Part shown: piece after piece, positions 25,586 through 35,516 of the stretch | Position numbering within the stretch: the stretch's first letter is position 1 | Layout of the letters: each line of letters opens with the position of its first letter | Assembly: GCF_009363435.1 (NCBI RefSeq) | Contig: NZ_CP045354.1 | Coordinates: forward strand, 3,872,501 to 3,936,500 | Length of the DNA: 64,000 nucleotides | From: Labrenzia sp. THAF82 | Lineage (GTDB): Bacteria; Pseudomonadota; Alphaproteobacteria; Rhizobiales; Stappiaceae | Direction of reading: 5' to 3' | The notes under the pieces: generated by a model | Seen by the model: only the letters and a program-made list of their open reading frames with translations | Told to the model about the DNA's origin: nothing | Database searches by the model: none | Made by a program: the position numbers and the translations under genes

Positions 25586-26194
25586 ATGACCCTTCTGACG
25601 TCTCTGGACGCGCTTCACGAGCACTACGGAACCGTAGGAGAAGCATCGCTTGTCAAAGAAATAGATCACCTAAGCCCTGCCTACCGACACATCATCGAAG
25701 TCTCACCTTTTTGCGCCCTGACAACCTGTGGTCCTGAGGGTCTGGATTGTTCTCCGCGTGGAGATGAGGGAAATGTTGTTCGGGTGGAAGACGAGAAAAC
25801 ACTGCATTTACCAGACCGGCGCGGAAACAATCGCATCGATTCTCTCCGAAATATCATACGAGACCCTAGGGTCTCGCTGATGTTCATGATTCCCGGTTGG
25901 AACAATGTGCTTCGCGTGAACGGGCACGCCGCCATTTCGGTTGACGCGACCCTGTTAGCTTCCTTTGAAAAGGAAAACAAACAACCAAGGTCAGTCATCG
26001 TTGTGACCATTGAAACAGTCTATTTTCAATGTGCACGGGCCATTATGCGTGCGGACCTTTGGAACCCTGATATGCGCATTCCCAAAGAAAAGCTGCCTAC
26101 TCCGGGCCAGATCATGCAGGAGATCAAGCACTCGTTCGATGGCACGAAATATGATGCAGAATGGCCTGAGCGTGCGTCCCGGAGCATGTGGTAG
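25586..26194 (+). CDS. Pyridoxamine-phosphate-oxidase-like FMN-binding protein
   Basis: This 202-residue protein has the split-barrel flavin fold: PFCALTTCGPEGLDCSPRGDEG (about 42-63), LHLPDRRGNNRIDSLRNI (about 74-91) and FMIPGWNNVLRVNGHAAI. The ending with HSFDGTKYDAEWPERA is typical of the MSMEG_1061-like FMN-dependent PPOX group, which are general flavin or F420-type oxidoreductases and not true PdxH. The true substrate is unknown. Start ATG 25586. It stands alone, with large gaps on both sides. Confidence 0.83.
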   Translation: MTLLTSLDALHEHYGTVGEASLVKEIDHLSPAYRHIIEVSPFCALTTCGPEGLDCSPRGDEGNVVRVEDEKTLHLPDRRGNNRIDSLRNIIRDPRVSLMFMIPGWNNVLRVNGHAAISVDATLLASFEKENKQPRSVIVVTIETVYFQCARAIMRADLWNPDMRIPKEKLPTPGQIMQEIKHSFDGTKYDAEWPERASRSMW

Positions 26195-26665
26195 CGCCTG
26201 TCTGCATTGCACATCGCTCGTGTTCTTGAATCATGCTGACTCATTTGAAATCATGCATTCAAAGCGAATGCGCTACTGCCATGATTCCAGCCCTGCGTTC
26301 TTAAGGCACTCTGCGTCCAATTCAACTCGGATATGTCTGATTCATTCTCTTGCTCTGAACAGCACTATCTCGCTTTTCCAATGACATACGTTGTTCGGTA
26401 CCTTTCAGTCCTTTCCATTTTCTGTCTGTCTTAGCGTTGGTTGGACAGTGCTGTGACGACACAAAGGATTGGCGCAAGAACGTTGCCCGACTCAGGAAGA
26501 CCATGATGATCTCTTATAAGAGCGCATTTGTGCTCATTGGCATCATTGCCATTTTACCGAAGCGACTAAACTTGATGTCTAATTGCACTGATTAAAACTT
26601 GGAAGGTGGCGTATTCTGCGCCATATCTCGACCAAGCCATACCCAATGCCCCTTTGAGGAAATCA
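26195..26665. other. 471-bp intergenic region without a supported gene
   Basis: Only short overlapping frames in mixed directions occur, none with a ribosome site or recognisable product. The right end (TTGAGGAAATCA just before 26666) supplies the ribosome site of the M3 peptidase gene, whose promoter should lie in the AT-rich stretch of 26500-26620. Confidence 0.5.
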
Positions 26666-28708
26666 ATGACCGAGAACCCGCTGATTGCCGATTGGAACAC
26701 TCCCTTCGAACTACCGCCTTTCGGTGACATCAAACCCGAGCATTTCAAAGAAGCTTTCGATCACGCAATGGGGCAAGCGACAATCGAAATCAAAGCAATT
26801 GCCGATCAGGAAGCTGCTCCGACCTTCGACAATACAATCGTTGCTTTGGAACAGGCTGGCAAAGACCTCACAAGGGTCGCAATGACCTTTTTCAACCTTA
26901 CAGGCGCACACACAAACAAAGACATTCAGGCGATCGAGCGAGATGTTGCTCCAAAGCTGGCGAAACACAGCTCAGAAACCCTGTTGAATGCTCAGCTTTA
27001 CAATCGGATTGCTTCGCTTTGGGATCAGAGGACAACACTTGATCTCAGTTCTGAAGACGCAAGAGTTCTGGAACGCTATCGAACGATGTTCCAACGGGCC
27101 GGTGCTGGACTGAATGAGCCTGGTAAAGAGCGTATGGCTGACATCTCACAAAGATTGGCGACGCTGGGAACCGGATTTTCTCAAAATGTTCTCAAGGACG
27201 AATCTGACTTTCAGCTCGTTCTGGAGAGCAAGGAAGACAGAGCAGGCTTACCTGACTTCCTGCTTAACGCCGCTGCGGAGGCCGCAAAGGAAAGAGGCCT
27301 CGACGGCAAACACGTTATCACGCTTTCCCGCTCTTCGATCGAACCGTTTTTGCAGTTTTCTACCAACAGACGCCTTCGTGAAGAAGCTTTCAAAGGTTGG
27401 ACGTCGCGCGGAGAAAACGGTGGTCAGACCGACAATCGGGACATCATCAAGGAAACTCTCTCCTTGAGGGCTGAAAAGGCAAGCATGCTGGGTTACGACA
27501 GCTTCGCTGCGTTCAAGCTGGACGACACGATGGCAAAGACACCGGACAATGTCCGAGAATTGCTGACGAAGGTCTGGGAACCAGCTGTTTCGCAAGCGCG
27601 TGAAGAAGAAGCAAAGCTGGCCGAAATGGCGCGCAGCACGGGAAACAACCATGAAATTGAAGCATGGGACTGGCGCTTTTATACAGAAAAGGTACGCAAA
27701 GCCGAGCACGATCTCGACGAAACCATTCTAAAACCTTACCTGCAACTGGAAAACATGATCCAGGCAGCCTTCGATACCGCGGGACGATTGTTCGGGCTTT
27801 CTTTCAAGGAGCTTTCGGAACTACCGGTCTATCATCCTGATGTCAGAGTATTTGAAGTGCTTGATCGCAACGGCAAGCACGTCGGACTGTTTCTTGGCGA
27901 CTATTTTGCGCGACCCTCGAAACGATCCGGAGCCTGGATGAGCGCGTTTCGCAAGCAACAAAAGCTCGGCGGCGACATCACACCCATCATTGTCAATGTC
28001 ATGAATTTTTCGAAAGGTGCAGAAGATGAGGCGTCGCTGCTCACCTTTGACGATGCCAGGACACTTTTCCACGAGTTCGGCCATGCTCTTCACGGCCTGT
28101 TGTCCGATGTCACCTACCCTATGATTTCGGGCACCAGCGTCGCCCGGGATTTTGTTGAACTGCCCTCGCAACTCTACGAGCACTGGCTGTCCGAGCCCGA
28201 AATCTTGTCAAAATATGCCGTCCACTACAAAACTGGCGAAGCAATGCCGAAGGACCTTCTCGACAAACTGCTGGCAGCCGCAAATTTCAATCAAGGCTTT
28301 GCGACAGTTGAATACACGGCATCTGCGCTGATGGACCTTGAACTCCATCTGATTGACGATCCAAAAGAAATCGACACCTCATCCTTCGAAACGGACGAGC
28401 TTGCAAAAATCGGCATGCCAAAGGCCATAACGATGCGTCACCGCATTCCGCATTTCCAACACGTCTTTTCAGGAGATGGATATTCGGCAGGCTACTACAG
28501 CTACATGTGGTCGGAAGTCATGGACGCGGATGCATTCGACGCATTTAAGGAGGCCGGAGATATTTTTGATGCAGAAGTTGCGCAGAAGCTTCTGTCATTC
28601 ATCTATTCTTCAGGCGGCAAACAGGATCCCGCCGATGCCTATGTTGCATTCAGAGGCCGGACACCCAAAATTGACGCCCTTTTAGAAAAACGTGGGTTCG
28701 CAGCTTGA
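26666..28708 (+). CDS. M3-family zinc oligopeptidase (Dcp/PrlC-like)
   Basis: The frame opens with a GTG at 26606, but ATG 26666 follows GAGGA at ideal spacing and gives the family-typical 680 residues (MTENPLIADW). M3 enzymes degrade cytoplasmic oligopeptides. The catalytic zinc motif is FHEFGHALH, with His469, Glu470 and His473, and the downstream Glu ligand lies in the VARDFVELPSQLYEHW stretch. The N-terminal WNTPFELPPFGDIKPEHF is the standard M3 opening. Between the Dcp and PrlC/OpdA subfamilies, the YSAGYYSYMWSEVMDADAF segment fits peptidyl-dipeptidase Dcp well. No signal peptide. It is monocistronic as far as can be seen. Confidence 0.93.
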   Translation: MTENPLIADWNTPFELPPFGDIKPEHFKEAFDHAMGQATIEIKAIADQEAAPTFDNTIVALEQAGKDLTRVAMTFFNLTGAHTNKDIQAIERDVAPKLAKHSSETLLNAQLYNRIASLWDQRTTLDLSSEDARVLERYRTMFQRAGAGLNEPGKERMADISQRLATLGTGFSQNVLKDESDFQLVLESKEDRAGLPDFLLNAAAEAAKERGLDGKHVITLSRSSIEPFLQFSTNRRLREEAFKGWTSRGENGGQTDNRDIIKETLSLRAEKASMLGYDSFAAFKLDDTMAKTPDNVRELLTKVWEPAVSQAREEEAKLAEMARSTGNNHEIEAWDWRFYTEKVRKAEHDLDETILKPYLQLENMIQAAFDTAGRLFGLSFKELSELPVYHPDVRVFEVLDRNGKHVGLFLGDYFARPSKRSGAWMSAFRKQQKLGGDITPIIVNVMNFSKGAEDEASLLTFDDARTLFHEFGHALHGLLSDVTYPMISGTSVARDFVELPSQLYEHWLSEPEILSKYAVHYKTGEAMPKDLLDKLLAAANFNQGFATVEYTASALMDLELHLIDDPKEIDTSSFETDELAKIGMPKAITMRHRIPHFQHVFSGDGYSAGYYSYMWSEVMDADAFDAFKEAGDIFDAEVAQKLLSFIYSSGGKQDPADAYVAFRGRTPKIDALLEKRGFAA

Positions 28709-28757
28709 TCTACGCCACTGACATGCTTTCACTGATTTCAATTCGGCATCTGACGCC

Positions 28758-29177
28758 ATGAGGGAGCGGTCACTTTTCCGGGATGGGGTCCCAACCAAGT
28801 TTATGTTGCGTCTATGTCTGATTTTCAGTGGTCTGGCTGGCAGCCTAGGCGTGGCGTGTCTGGCCTTGGCCGCACACGCCGACGCCGTTTCCATGCCGGC
28901 AAAGTCCAGCCTTCTGCAGACAGCTGCCCAGATGCTTCTTGCGCACGCTCCCGTCATTCTAGGTGCCGGCATATTGACGCAGATCAGGCGGGCTCCTCTG
29001 GTGCCCGTCGCAGTGGTGCTCATGGCAATCGGTCTTTCGTTGTTCTGCGGAGACCTTGTTTTGCGCGTTTTCGTGGAAGAACGATTGTTTCACATGGCAG
29101 CGCCAATCGGCGGCATGTCGGTTATCTTAGGCTGGCTTGTGCTGGCGCTCAGCGCTTTACGTGTTCAGCCCAACTGA
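28758..29177 (+). CDS. DUF423 small membrane protein
   Basis: This 139-residue protein has four hydrophobic segments (about 16-38, 50-70, 78-97, 110-132), the topology of the YgdD/YwdK DUF423 family. GSLGVACLALAAHA near the start corresponds to the family's G-A-x-G-A-H-A-L region. Its function is unknown in any organism I can cite. No clear ribosome site precedes ATG 28758; ATG 28803 (MLRLCLIFSGLAG) would give a 124-residue product closer to family length. Confidence 0.72.
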   Translation: MRERSLFRDGVPTKFMLRLCLIFSGLAGSLGVACLALAAHADAVSMPAKSSLLQTAAQMLLAHAPVILGAGILTQIRRAPLVPVAVVLMAIGLSLFCGDLVLRVFVEERLFHMAAPIGGMSVILGWLVLALSALRVQPN

Positions 29178-29233
29178 TTAAAAGCCTCAAGTTAAGTTAT
29201 TGCACATTAGATGACTGAAACCGGGACTGTTTT

Positions 29234-30667
29234 GTGACCGCTACTGCTCAATTGACTGCTCAACACAAGGCCGAGCCTTCTAAAAAGGCAACGCAGGCCG
29301 AAGACTTTGTTCCGCCTTATCCGTTTCGCTACGAAAAAATGCCGCCGGTCTGGAAGCTTATTGGCATGGCCAAGCGGAATTTCCTCTCGATCTGGGGTGT
29401 TGAAGACTTTCAAAGCAGGCTACGCAGCAAAAGGGTATTCACAAGAGAGCTGGTCATTTGCAACAGGCCCGATGTCGTCAGGGAGGCTTTCCAGAGCAAT
29501 CACGAAGTGTTGCAGCGCAAGAGCCCTCAAATGCGGCATGCTTTGGAACCCCTTCTCGGTGATGGTCTCTTTATCAGTGACACCGAGACCTGGAAGAAGC
29601 GTCGGAAAATCGTGGCACCGATCATTCACGGATCCCGTGTCAAAGGTTTCGCTCCGATCATGATCGACACAATCACGGAAAAATCCGACGAATGGAAAAA
29701 AGCTGGCGCAGGAGCACAAGTCGATGCTCTCGCCGATATGGCGCATCTCACCGCTGAAATCATTTGCAGAACAATTTTCGGACGGCAACTTGGCAAGAGC
29801 TATGCCGCTGAAGTTGTTCAGGGATTTTCAGACTATCAGCGACACATCGATCAAATTGACCTCTTCTCTTTGTTCGGTCTACCCGAATGGCTTCCGCGGA
29901 GGCGCGGACGGGCGATTAAGAAACCGATTGCGCGCATCATGTCCGTGTTGGACGAAATCATTGATAGCTACGAGGCTTTGAAGGAAAAGGGAGAAGCTTC
30001 CGTCATCGGCGGTCTATTGGAAGCGCGCGATGACGATGGAAAACCGCTTAGTCGGGATGCCATCCGAAGTGAAGCTGCTGTGATTTTCATGGCAGGACAC
30101 GAGACAACGGCGAACACGTTGGCTTGGGCATGGTATCTGTTGTCCCAATGCCATTCCGTGCAAGACAAGCTGCACAAGGAACTCGATACCGTTCTTGCAG
30201 GTCGCACTCCGACATTTCAGGATGTCTCAAGCCTTCCTTATACCAAGGCTGTGATTGAAGAGACGCTGCGCCTTTATCCGCCAGTTCCAATTCTTGCTCG
30301 GGAAGCGATGGCCGACACGACCATTGGCAGCAAGCCTATTCCCAAGGGCTCCCTGGTCATGGTGGTTCCCTGGCTTATGCATCGGAGCCCAGTGCTCTGG
30401 TCAAAACCGGATGTATTTGATCCAGACCGGTTCATTGATCCAAAGGCCAAGAAGCCGAACAAATACGGCTATGTACCCTTCAGCATTGGACCAAGGATCT
30501 GCGCGGGCCTTCAGTTCGGGATGACTGAAGCAATCTTGAGCCTCGCGATTTTGGCTCAAAACTTTTCTTTGAGCCTTAAAGATGGGATCGACGTTCAACC
30601 CGTTGCACGATTGACGCTTCGCCCGGGTGAAAATTTGCCCATGACACTGCATCCGCGATCATCATGA
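29234..30667 (+). CDS. Cytochrome P450
   Basis: This 477-residue monooxygenase starts at GTG 29234. All P450 hallmarks are present: the I-helix oxygen-binding AGHETT (287-292), the K-helix E-T-L-R (343-346), and the heme loop FSIGPRICAGLQF with the thiolate Cys423. No membrane anchor and no fused reductase are present, so external ferredoxin/reductase partners are needed; none are encoded nearby. The eukaryotic-like PERF-type segment FDPDRFIDPKAKKPNKYGY and length suggest a fatty-acid or lipid-like substrate class, but this is only inference. The stop overlaps the ATG of the acyltransferase gene (ATGA), indicating coupled expression with a lipid-modifying enzyme. Confidence 0.95.
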   Translation: MTATAQLTAQHKAEPSKKATQAEDFVPPYPFRYEKMPPVWKLIGMAKRNFLSIWGVEDFQSRLRSKRVFTRELVICNRPDVVREAFQSNHEVLQRKSPQMRHALEPLLGDGLFISDTETWKKRRKIVAPIIHGSRVKGFAPIMIDTITEKSDEWKKAGAGAQVDALADMAHLTAEIICRTIFGRQLGKSYAAEVVQGFSDYQRHIDQIDLFSLFGLPEWLPRRRGRAIKKPIARIMSVLDEIIDSYEALKEKGEASVIGGLLEARDDDGKPLSRDAIRSEAAVIFMAGHETTANTLAWAWYLLSQCHSVQDKLHKELDTVLAGRTPTFQDVSSLPYTKAVIEETLRLYPPVPILAREAMADTTIGSKPIPKGSLVMVVPWLMHRSPVLWSKPDVFDPDRFIDPKAKKPNKYGYVPFSIGPRICAGLQFGMTEAILSLAILAQNFSLSLKDGIDVQPVARLTLRPGENLPMTLHPRSS

Positions 30668-31752
30668 AGAAGCCCGCGCGGCTCGAAGACATTCCATTTT
30701 CGGAAACGCTTGGCGAGGAACCGGAAGCACCACGATTTGGTGACGTCGCGTCCGACAGAGAGGATTTGCGGGCCAGCGCAAGGCTCTACTGGTTCCGCCA
30801 TACTTTTGATGGATGTCTCAACAGTGCTTTTCACGCATGTCTCAAGAATTGTCCGCCGGGATTTGTTTCTCGCTTTGGGCAGTCGCTCGTTCCATTGTCT
30901 CGATGGGCCTACCGAAACAAAGTATTCCCTAAACGTATTTCACAGAATTTCACGGCCCTGACCAAAGGCCGATGGTCCAATGAAAGACAACGACAGCTTG
31001 GGCTGGAACGCTGGTGGATCAATATCGGTCGAACGATCTCTGAATTCAGTATTGTCAATAAGTTATGGAAACATTCTCGCATTCGAGTTGAAGGCTCTGA
31101 AAACCTTGAAGACGCCCGTGCTCTTGGTGGGCCATTGATCTTCACATCGGTGCATCTTTCGACCTGGGAGGCCCTTTTTGTTGCAATCCATGAAGGTCTG
31201 TCCGGGCCAAGCATCGGACCATTTCAACCCGAACCCAACCGCTTCAAAAACAGAATTGTTCACGCAATCCGCAAGGAGCGCAATCAATACCTGTTTCCGC
31301 CAGGTCAACGAAGCGCATACCGCCTGCACCGACTGATGGGAAGCGGGCTTTTCTCCATGACTATCTTCATCGACGAGGTGCGCGAGAAGCAGGTTCACCT
31401 GCCCCTTTTTGGTCGCAAGCCGCCCGAAAAGGGCAATGCGGTTGTTGCGATAAAAATCGCCAACTCCTGCGGTGGAACAATTGTGCCAACCTACCTGAAA
31501 AGGCTAGGCCCAGCCCGCTTCAAATTGGTCATATTGCCAGCCATCGAACGGACCGGAACTGAAAAAGCCTACGACATTCGGGGCACAGTCAATGCTCTCA
31601 ACGACATTTTCGAACCCATTGTGCTGGAAAACATCGAAGAATGGTACATGCTGGGAGAACTCAGGCTGCCGAAGTCCTTTGAACAAGCACCATTTGCGCA
31701 AAAGCTTTCAAAAGGGAATGCAGAAAGACACAAAAACAGCAACTTGACCTAA
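30664..31752 (+). CDS. LpxL/HtrB-like lysophospholipid or lipid A acyltransferase
   Basis: This 362-residue protein has the H-x4-E catalytic motif of the HtrB/LpxL acyltransferase family (VHLSTWEA, His164 and Glu169) and the downstream PNRFKNRIVHAIRKERNQYL and MTIFIDEVREKQVHLPLFG motifs that line the acyl-donor pocket. The N-terminal about 60 residues are more polar than in LpxL, and the usual N-terminal membrane helix is weak (about residues 65-85). It could therefore act on lipid A or on another lipid, such as ornithine lipid or a P450-oxidised fatty acid. Its ATG overlaps the P450 stop. It ends head-on against fghA with a 4-bp overlap. Confidence 0.82.
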   Translation: MKKPARLEDIPFSETLGEEPEAPRFGDVASDREDLRASARLYWFRHTFDGCLNSAFHACLKNCPPGFVSRFGQSLVPLSRWAYRNKVFPKRISQNFTALTKGRWSNERQRQLGLERWWINIGRTISEFSIVNKLWKHSRIRVEGSENLEDARALGGPLIFTSVHLSTWEALFVAIHEGLSGPSIGPFQPEPNRFKNRIVHAIRKERNQYLFPPGQRSAYRLHRLMGSGLFSMTIFIDEVREKQVHLPLFGRKPPEKGNAVVAIKIANSCGGTIVPTYLKRLGPARFKLVILPAIERTGTEKAYDIRGTVNALNDIFEPIVLENIEEWYMLGELRLPKSFEQAPFAQKLSKGNAERHKNSNLT

Positions 31753-32594
31753 CTCGTCAGTCTCTCGGCATGCCAAGCCACATGATCCCGCGCGAATGTG
31801 GACACAAAATAATAGGAGTGATCGTATCCGGCCTGAAGGCGGTACTGGTGTGCCGTTTTGGTTTCGACCAACGCATTCACCAACGCATCCGGTTTCAAAA
31901 GATCGAAGAACTGATCTTCCCCACCTTGATCGATCAGAACATCCCCGTTCCAACCCCTGTCTTTGAGCAGCAAGGTTGCGTCATGCGCAGCCCAGAGGCT
32001 CTCATCGGAACCAAGATAGGCGCTAAGTTGCTTGCGACCCCAGTCAGATCGGGTCGGATTTGCAATCGGTGCGAACGCTGAAAGAGACTGGAAGTGGCCC
32101 GGGTATTTCATTGCCAAAGTGAGAGCCCCGTGCCCGCCCATGGAATGCCCGGTAATTCCATGGTGTACAGAAATCCCGAATTGCTCGGTAACCAGATCCC
32201 GTAGCTCACTGGCCACATATTTTTCCATCTGAAAATGCGGGCTCCAGGGAGTTTCGCCGGCGTTTACATAAAAGCCTGCGCCTTGCCCCAAATCGTAAGC
32301 ATCGTCGTTTGCAACATCGTCACCACGGGGGCTGGTGTCAGGAAATACGATTGCCAGTCCAAACTCAGCGGCGTGCGCCTGCAGACCAGCCTTGGTCATT
32401 GCATTTTCATGCGTACAGGTAAGGCCAGAGAGATACCAAAGACAAGGAACAGGTCCTTTTTCGGCTTGGGGTGGCATGTAGACAGCAAATGTCATGTCGC
32501 AAGAACACGCTTGGGACGTGTGGCTGTAAACGCCCTGCACACCGCCATATGATTTGTTTTCAGAGATGGTTTTCATCAAAACACTCAAATCCAC
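31749..32594 (-). CDS. fghA: S-formylglutathione hydrolase
   Basis: This serine esterase (D-type) converts S-formylglutathione to formate and glutathione, the last step of glutathione-dependent formaldehyde removal. The nucleophile elbow is GHSMGGHGAL; SENKSYGGVQGVYSH at the N-terminus, CLWYLSGLTCTHENAM and the terminal GYDHSYYFVSTFARDHV (catalytic His) are family hallmarks. The frame opens at 32630. I prefer the GTG at 32594, which follows GGAGGG by five bases and gives 281 residues; ATG 32576 (MKTISENKSY) is also possible. It lies downstream of adhC on the same strand, 152 bp away, with small hairpins between. Confidence 0.94.
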   Translation of the reverse strand: MDLSVLMKTISENKSYGGVQGVYSHTSQACSCDMTFAVYMPPQAEKGPVPCLWYLSGLTCTHENAMTKAGLQAHAAEFGLAIVFPDTSPRGDDVANDDAYDLGQGAGFYVNAGETPWSPHFQMEKYVASELRDLVTEQFGISVHHGITGHSMGGHGALTLAMKYPGHFQSLSAFAPIANPTRSDWGRKQLSAYLGSDESLWAAHDATLLLKDRGWNGDVLIDQGGEDQFFDLLKPDALVNALVETKTAHQYRLQAGYDHSYYFVSTFARDHVAWHAERLTS

Positions 32595-32746
32595 ACTTGT
32601 TCCCTCCGCCAGATCGAAGGGAACGGTCACACCATTTTCGAGGCGGAAGCAGTTCCGCTTATTTAAGAGACAAGTTTTGCATCTTTTGGATGCTCTTTAT
32701 CTCAGGCGACACCTTTCATCGGCACCTGCTTCCGATCTCTCTTTGA

Positions 32747-33859
32747 TTAGTAAACTACGACTGACCGAATGGATTCGCCTGCATGCATCAGGTCAAAGCC
32801 TTTGTTGATATCGTCAAGCGGCATCGTGTGCGTAATCATTGGATCGATTTCGATTTTTCCGTCCATGTACCAATCAACGATTTTGGGAACATCGGTGCGC
32901 CCACGAGCACCACCGAACGCGGTCCCCTTCCAAACCCGGCCCGTGACCAGTTGGAACGGACGGGTTGCTATCTCGGCTCCCGCAGGAGCCACTCCGATGA
33001 TGATGCTCTCTCCCCAGCCCTTGTGGGCTGCTTCCAGTGCCGTTCTCATGACTTGAACGTTTCCAGTCGCATCAAATGTGTAGTCGGCACCTCCCTTAGT
33101 GAGGTTGACGAGATATGGAACAAGATCTTCCTCAACCTCGCTCGGATTGACAAAATCGGTCATTCCGAATCGTTCCGCCATTTCCTTCTTCTCAGGGTTC
33201 AGATCAACACCGACAATCTGGTCGGCGCCGGCAAGACGAAGGCCCTGAATAACATTGAGACCGATACCGCCCAGGCCGAACACAATTGCTCGTGACCCGA
33301 TTTCCACCTTTGCCGTGTTGATGACCGCGCCGATACCGGTCGTAACACCGCAGCCGATGTAACAAACCTTGTCGAACGGTGCGTCAGGCCGGATTTTCGC
33401 CAGCGCGATCTCAGGAACAACCGTGTAATTGGCGAACGTTGACGTGCCCATGTAGTGAAGGATGGGGTCGCCATCGAGCGTCTTGAAACGAGAGGAACCA
33501 TCGGGCATCAGGCCTTGCCCCTGCGTGGACCGAATGGCCTGACAAAGGTTGGTTTTCGGATTGAGGCAGTATTCGCACGTCCGGCACTCAGGCGTATAAA
33601 GCGGGATCACATGGTCACCCGGTTTCAAAGTGGTCACGCCAGGTCCGACCTCGACAACGACACCTGCTCCTTCATGGCCCAAAATGGCGGGAAACAAGCC
33701 TTCCGGGTCCGCGCCTGACAACGTGAATTCATCCGTGTGGCAAATACCGGTGGCCTTGACTTCGACCAACACCTCAAAGGCGCGCGGCCCCTCCAGATTC
33801 ACGGTTGTGACTTCAAGTGGTTTACCGGCCCCAACGGCGACTGCTGCACGAACTTCCAT
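32747..33859 (-). CDS. adhC: S-(hydroxymethyl)glutathione dehydrogenase (class III alcohol dehydrogenase)
   Basis: This zinc enzyme oxidises the formaldehyde-glutathione adduct to S-formylglutathione with NAD+. The frame extends to 34141, but ATG 33859 follows AAGGGAG and gives the canonical 370 residues ([14 protein letters not shown]). Catalytic zinc ligands are Cys in GICHTDEF and His-Glu in LGHEGAGVV. The structural zinc loop is [15 protein letters not shown]. The NAD-binding stretch is [15 protein letters not shown], and the diagnostic [20 protein letters not shown] is near the end. It is divergent from soxB, so the promoter regions for formaldehyde production and formaldehyde removal share one intergenic space. 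Confidence 0.96.
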   Translation of the reverse strand: MEVRAAVAVGAGKPLEVTTVNLEGPRAFEVLVEVKATGICHTDEFTLSGADPEGLFPAILGHEGAGVVVEVGPGVTTLKPGDHVIPLYTPECRTCEYCLNPKTNLCQAIRSTQGQGLMPDGSSRFKTLDGDPILHYMGTSTFANYTVVPEIALAKIRPDAPFDKVCYIGCGVTTGIGAVINTAKVEIGSRAIVFGLGGIGLNVIQGLRLAGADQIVGVDLNPEKKEMAERFGMTDFVNPSEVEEDLVPYLVNLTKGGADYTFDATGNVQVMRTALEAAHKGWGESIIIGVAPAGAEIATRPFQLVTGRVWKGTAFGGARGRTDVPKIVDWYMDGKIEIDPMITHTMPLDDINKGFDLMHAGESIRSVVVY

Positions 33860-34249
33860 GAATGGCACTCCCTTACTGCAATTCTTTGAAGCGAGAGTTA
33901 CCTTCCAAGGCTCCAATTGCAAGGACCGATGCGGCACCGGATGTTTCGATTGCGCATCAACCGTTTTAATTTCGATTTGCGCGGGGGACGCACAAGTGGC
34001 CTTTGAGACAAGAATTTTGTTGGTTTTTGCTCGCCGCTCGCAATTGCTCTCAAGGCATGCGACACCTATGTCGCTTTCTGACAAGCGTGCGACCGAAACC
34101 TTATACGCAAGTTGGAACGCAATCGCGAATATGCCCGTCAACGGGTGGGTCGAGCCAATTTAGGCTGTGCGACCCTTAAGCGTTTGAAACAATGGGCTGG
34201 TATCTGCCTGAATAGGCGTGTCGGCCGCAACGTGCGGAGCCGCTGATTG
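33860..34249. promoter_or_regulatory. 390-bp divergent control region between adhC and soxBDAG
   Basis: No gene is supported. Possible operator elements sit on the sox side: an interrupted palindrome GCGACA-CCTA-TGTCGC (34059-34074) and two copies of GTGCGACC (34087-34094 and 34167-34174) that share its GCGAC core. The three sites together could bind one regulator of sarcosine or formaldehyde genes. No regulator gene is next to the operon, and I cannot match the site to a named factor. GGAG at about 34236-34239 serves the soxB start. Confidence 0.45.
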
Positions 34250-35503
34250 ATGAAGCGTTATTCCTTCCTGGAACTGGCAAAAAACGCCTTTTCCGCGCAT
34301 CAGAACTGGGGCCGACAGTGGCGCAGTCCGGAACCCAAAGCCGAATATGACGTCGTCATCGTCGGGGCTGGTGGACATGGCCTGGCGACCGCCTACTACC
34401 TGGCCAAGGAGCACGGTGTCCGCAACATCGCTGTTGTCGAGAAAGGATGGCTGGGTGGCGGAAACACCGGTCGCAACACCACGATCGTGCGTTCCAACTA
34501 TTTGTGGGAAGAAAGCGCTGGTCTCTATAACCACGCAATCGACCTTTGGCAGGGCTTGTCGCAGGAACTGAATTACAATGTGATGTATTCAGCGCGCGGC
34601 GTCATGATGCTGGCACACACGGTTCACGATGTGCAGGTCTCTCAAAGACACATTCATGCTAACCGGTTGGCCGGGGTGCAAAATGAATGGCTGTCACCTG
34701 AAGAAGCCAAGGAATACTGCCCACCGCTTAATATTTCAAAAAACATCCGTTATCCGGTGATGGGCGCTGCGCTTCAGCGCGTCGGCGGCACCGCGCGTCA
34801 CGATGCCGTTGCCTGGGGTTATGCACGCGGTGCGGACGCACTTGGTGTCGACATCATTCAGAACTGTGCAGTAACCGGCATTCGACGTGACCAGAGCGGC
34901 GCGATTGAGGGCGTGGAAACAGCAAAAGGCTTCATCAAGGCCAGGAAAGTTGGTGTTGTCGCGGCAGGTCACACGTCGGTTGTCATGGAAATGGCTGGCG
35001 TTCGACTCCCGTTGGAATCTTATCCGCTTCAGGCCCTGGTCTCCGAACCGGTAAAGCCGGCCTTTCCCTGTGTTGTCATGTCCAACACCATCCATGCCTA
35101 TATATCGCAATCGGACAAGGGTGAGCTTGTCATCGGCGCCGGAACCGATCAGTTCATTTCCTATTCGCAAACGGGCGGTATCCACATCAGCAATCATACG
35201 ATTGACGCGATCTGCGAACTTTTCCCGCATTTCAGACGTATGCGCATGCTGCGGAACTGGGGCGGTATTGTCGATGTCACACCAGACCGGTCTCCCATTT
35301 TGTCCAAAACACCCGTCCCCGGGCTTTATGTGAACTGCGGTTGGGGTACAGGTGGCTTCAAGGCGACGCCTGGCTCTGGACACGTGTTTGCGCACACCAT
35401 CGCCAAAGATGAGCCGCACAAGATCAACGCGGCTTTCACGATCGACCGTTTCCGTACCGGTCGCCTGATTGACGAGGCGGCAGCAGCCGCCGTGGCGCAC
35501 TAA
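34250..35503 (+). CDS. soxB: Sarcosine oxidase beta subunit
   Basis: This 417-residue subunit carries the catalytic FAD and covalent FMN of heterotetrameric sarcosine oxidase, which demethylates sarcosine to glycine. The ADP-binding motif [20 protein letters not shown] opens the FAD domain, and [19 protein letters not shown] follows. [17 protein letters not shown] is the substrate-domain segment, and the end carries the second FAD-contact [17 protein letters not shown] start at ATG 34250, one codon inside the open frame (TTG 34247). First of four contiguous genes in the standard soxBDAG order. Confidence 0.96.
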   Translation: MKRYSFLELAKNAFSAHQNWGRQWRSPEPKAEYDVVIVGAGGHGLATAYYLAKEHGVRNIAVVEKGWLGGGNTGRNTTIVRSNYLWEESAGLYNHAIDLWQGLSQELNYNVMYSARGVMMLAHTVHDVQVSQRHIHANRLAGVQNEWLSPEEAKEYCPPLNISKNIRYPVMGAALQRVGGTARHDAVAWGYARGADALGVDIIQNCAVTGIRRDQSGAIEGVETAKGFIKARKVGVVAAGHTSVVMEMAGVRLPLESYPLQALVSEPVKPAFPCVVMSNTIHAYISQSDKGELVIGAGTDQFISYSQTGGIHISNHTIDAICELFPHFRRMRMLRNWGGIVDVTPDRSPILSKTPVPGLYVNCGWGTGGFKATPGSGHVFAHTIAKDEPHKINAAFTIDRFRTGRLIDEAAAAAVAH

Positions 35504-35516
35504 GGAATTTTTCGAA

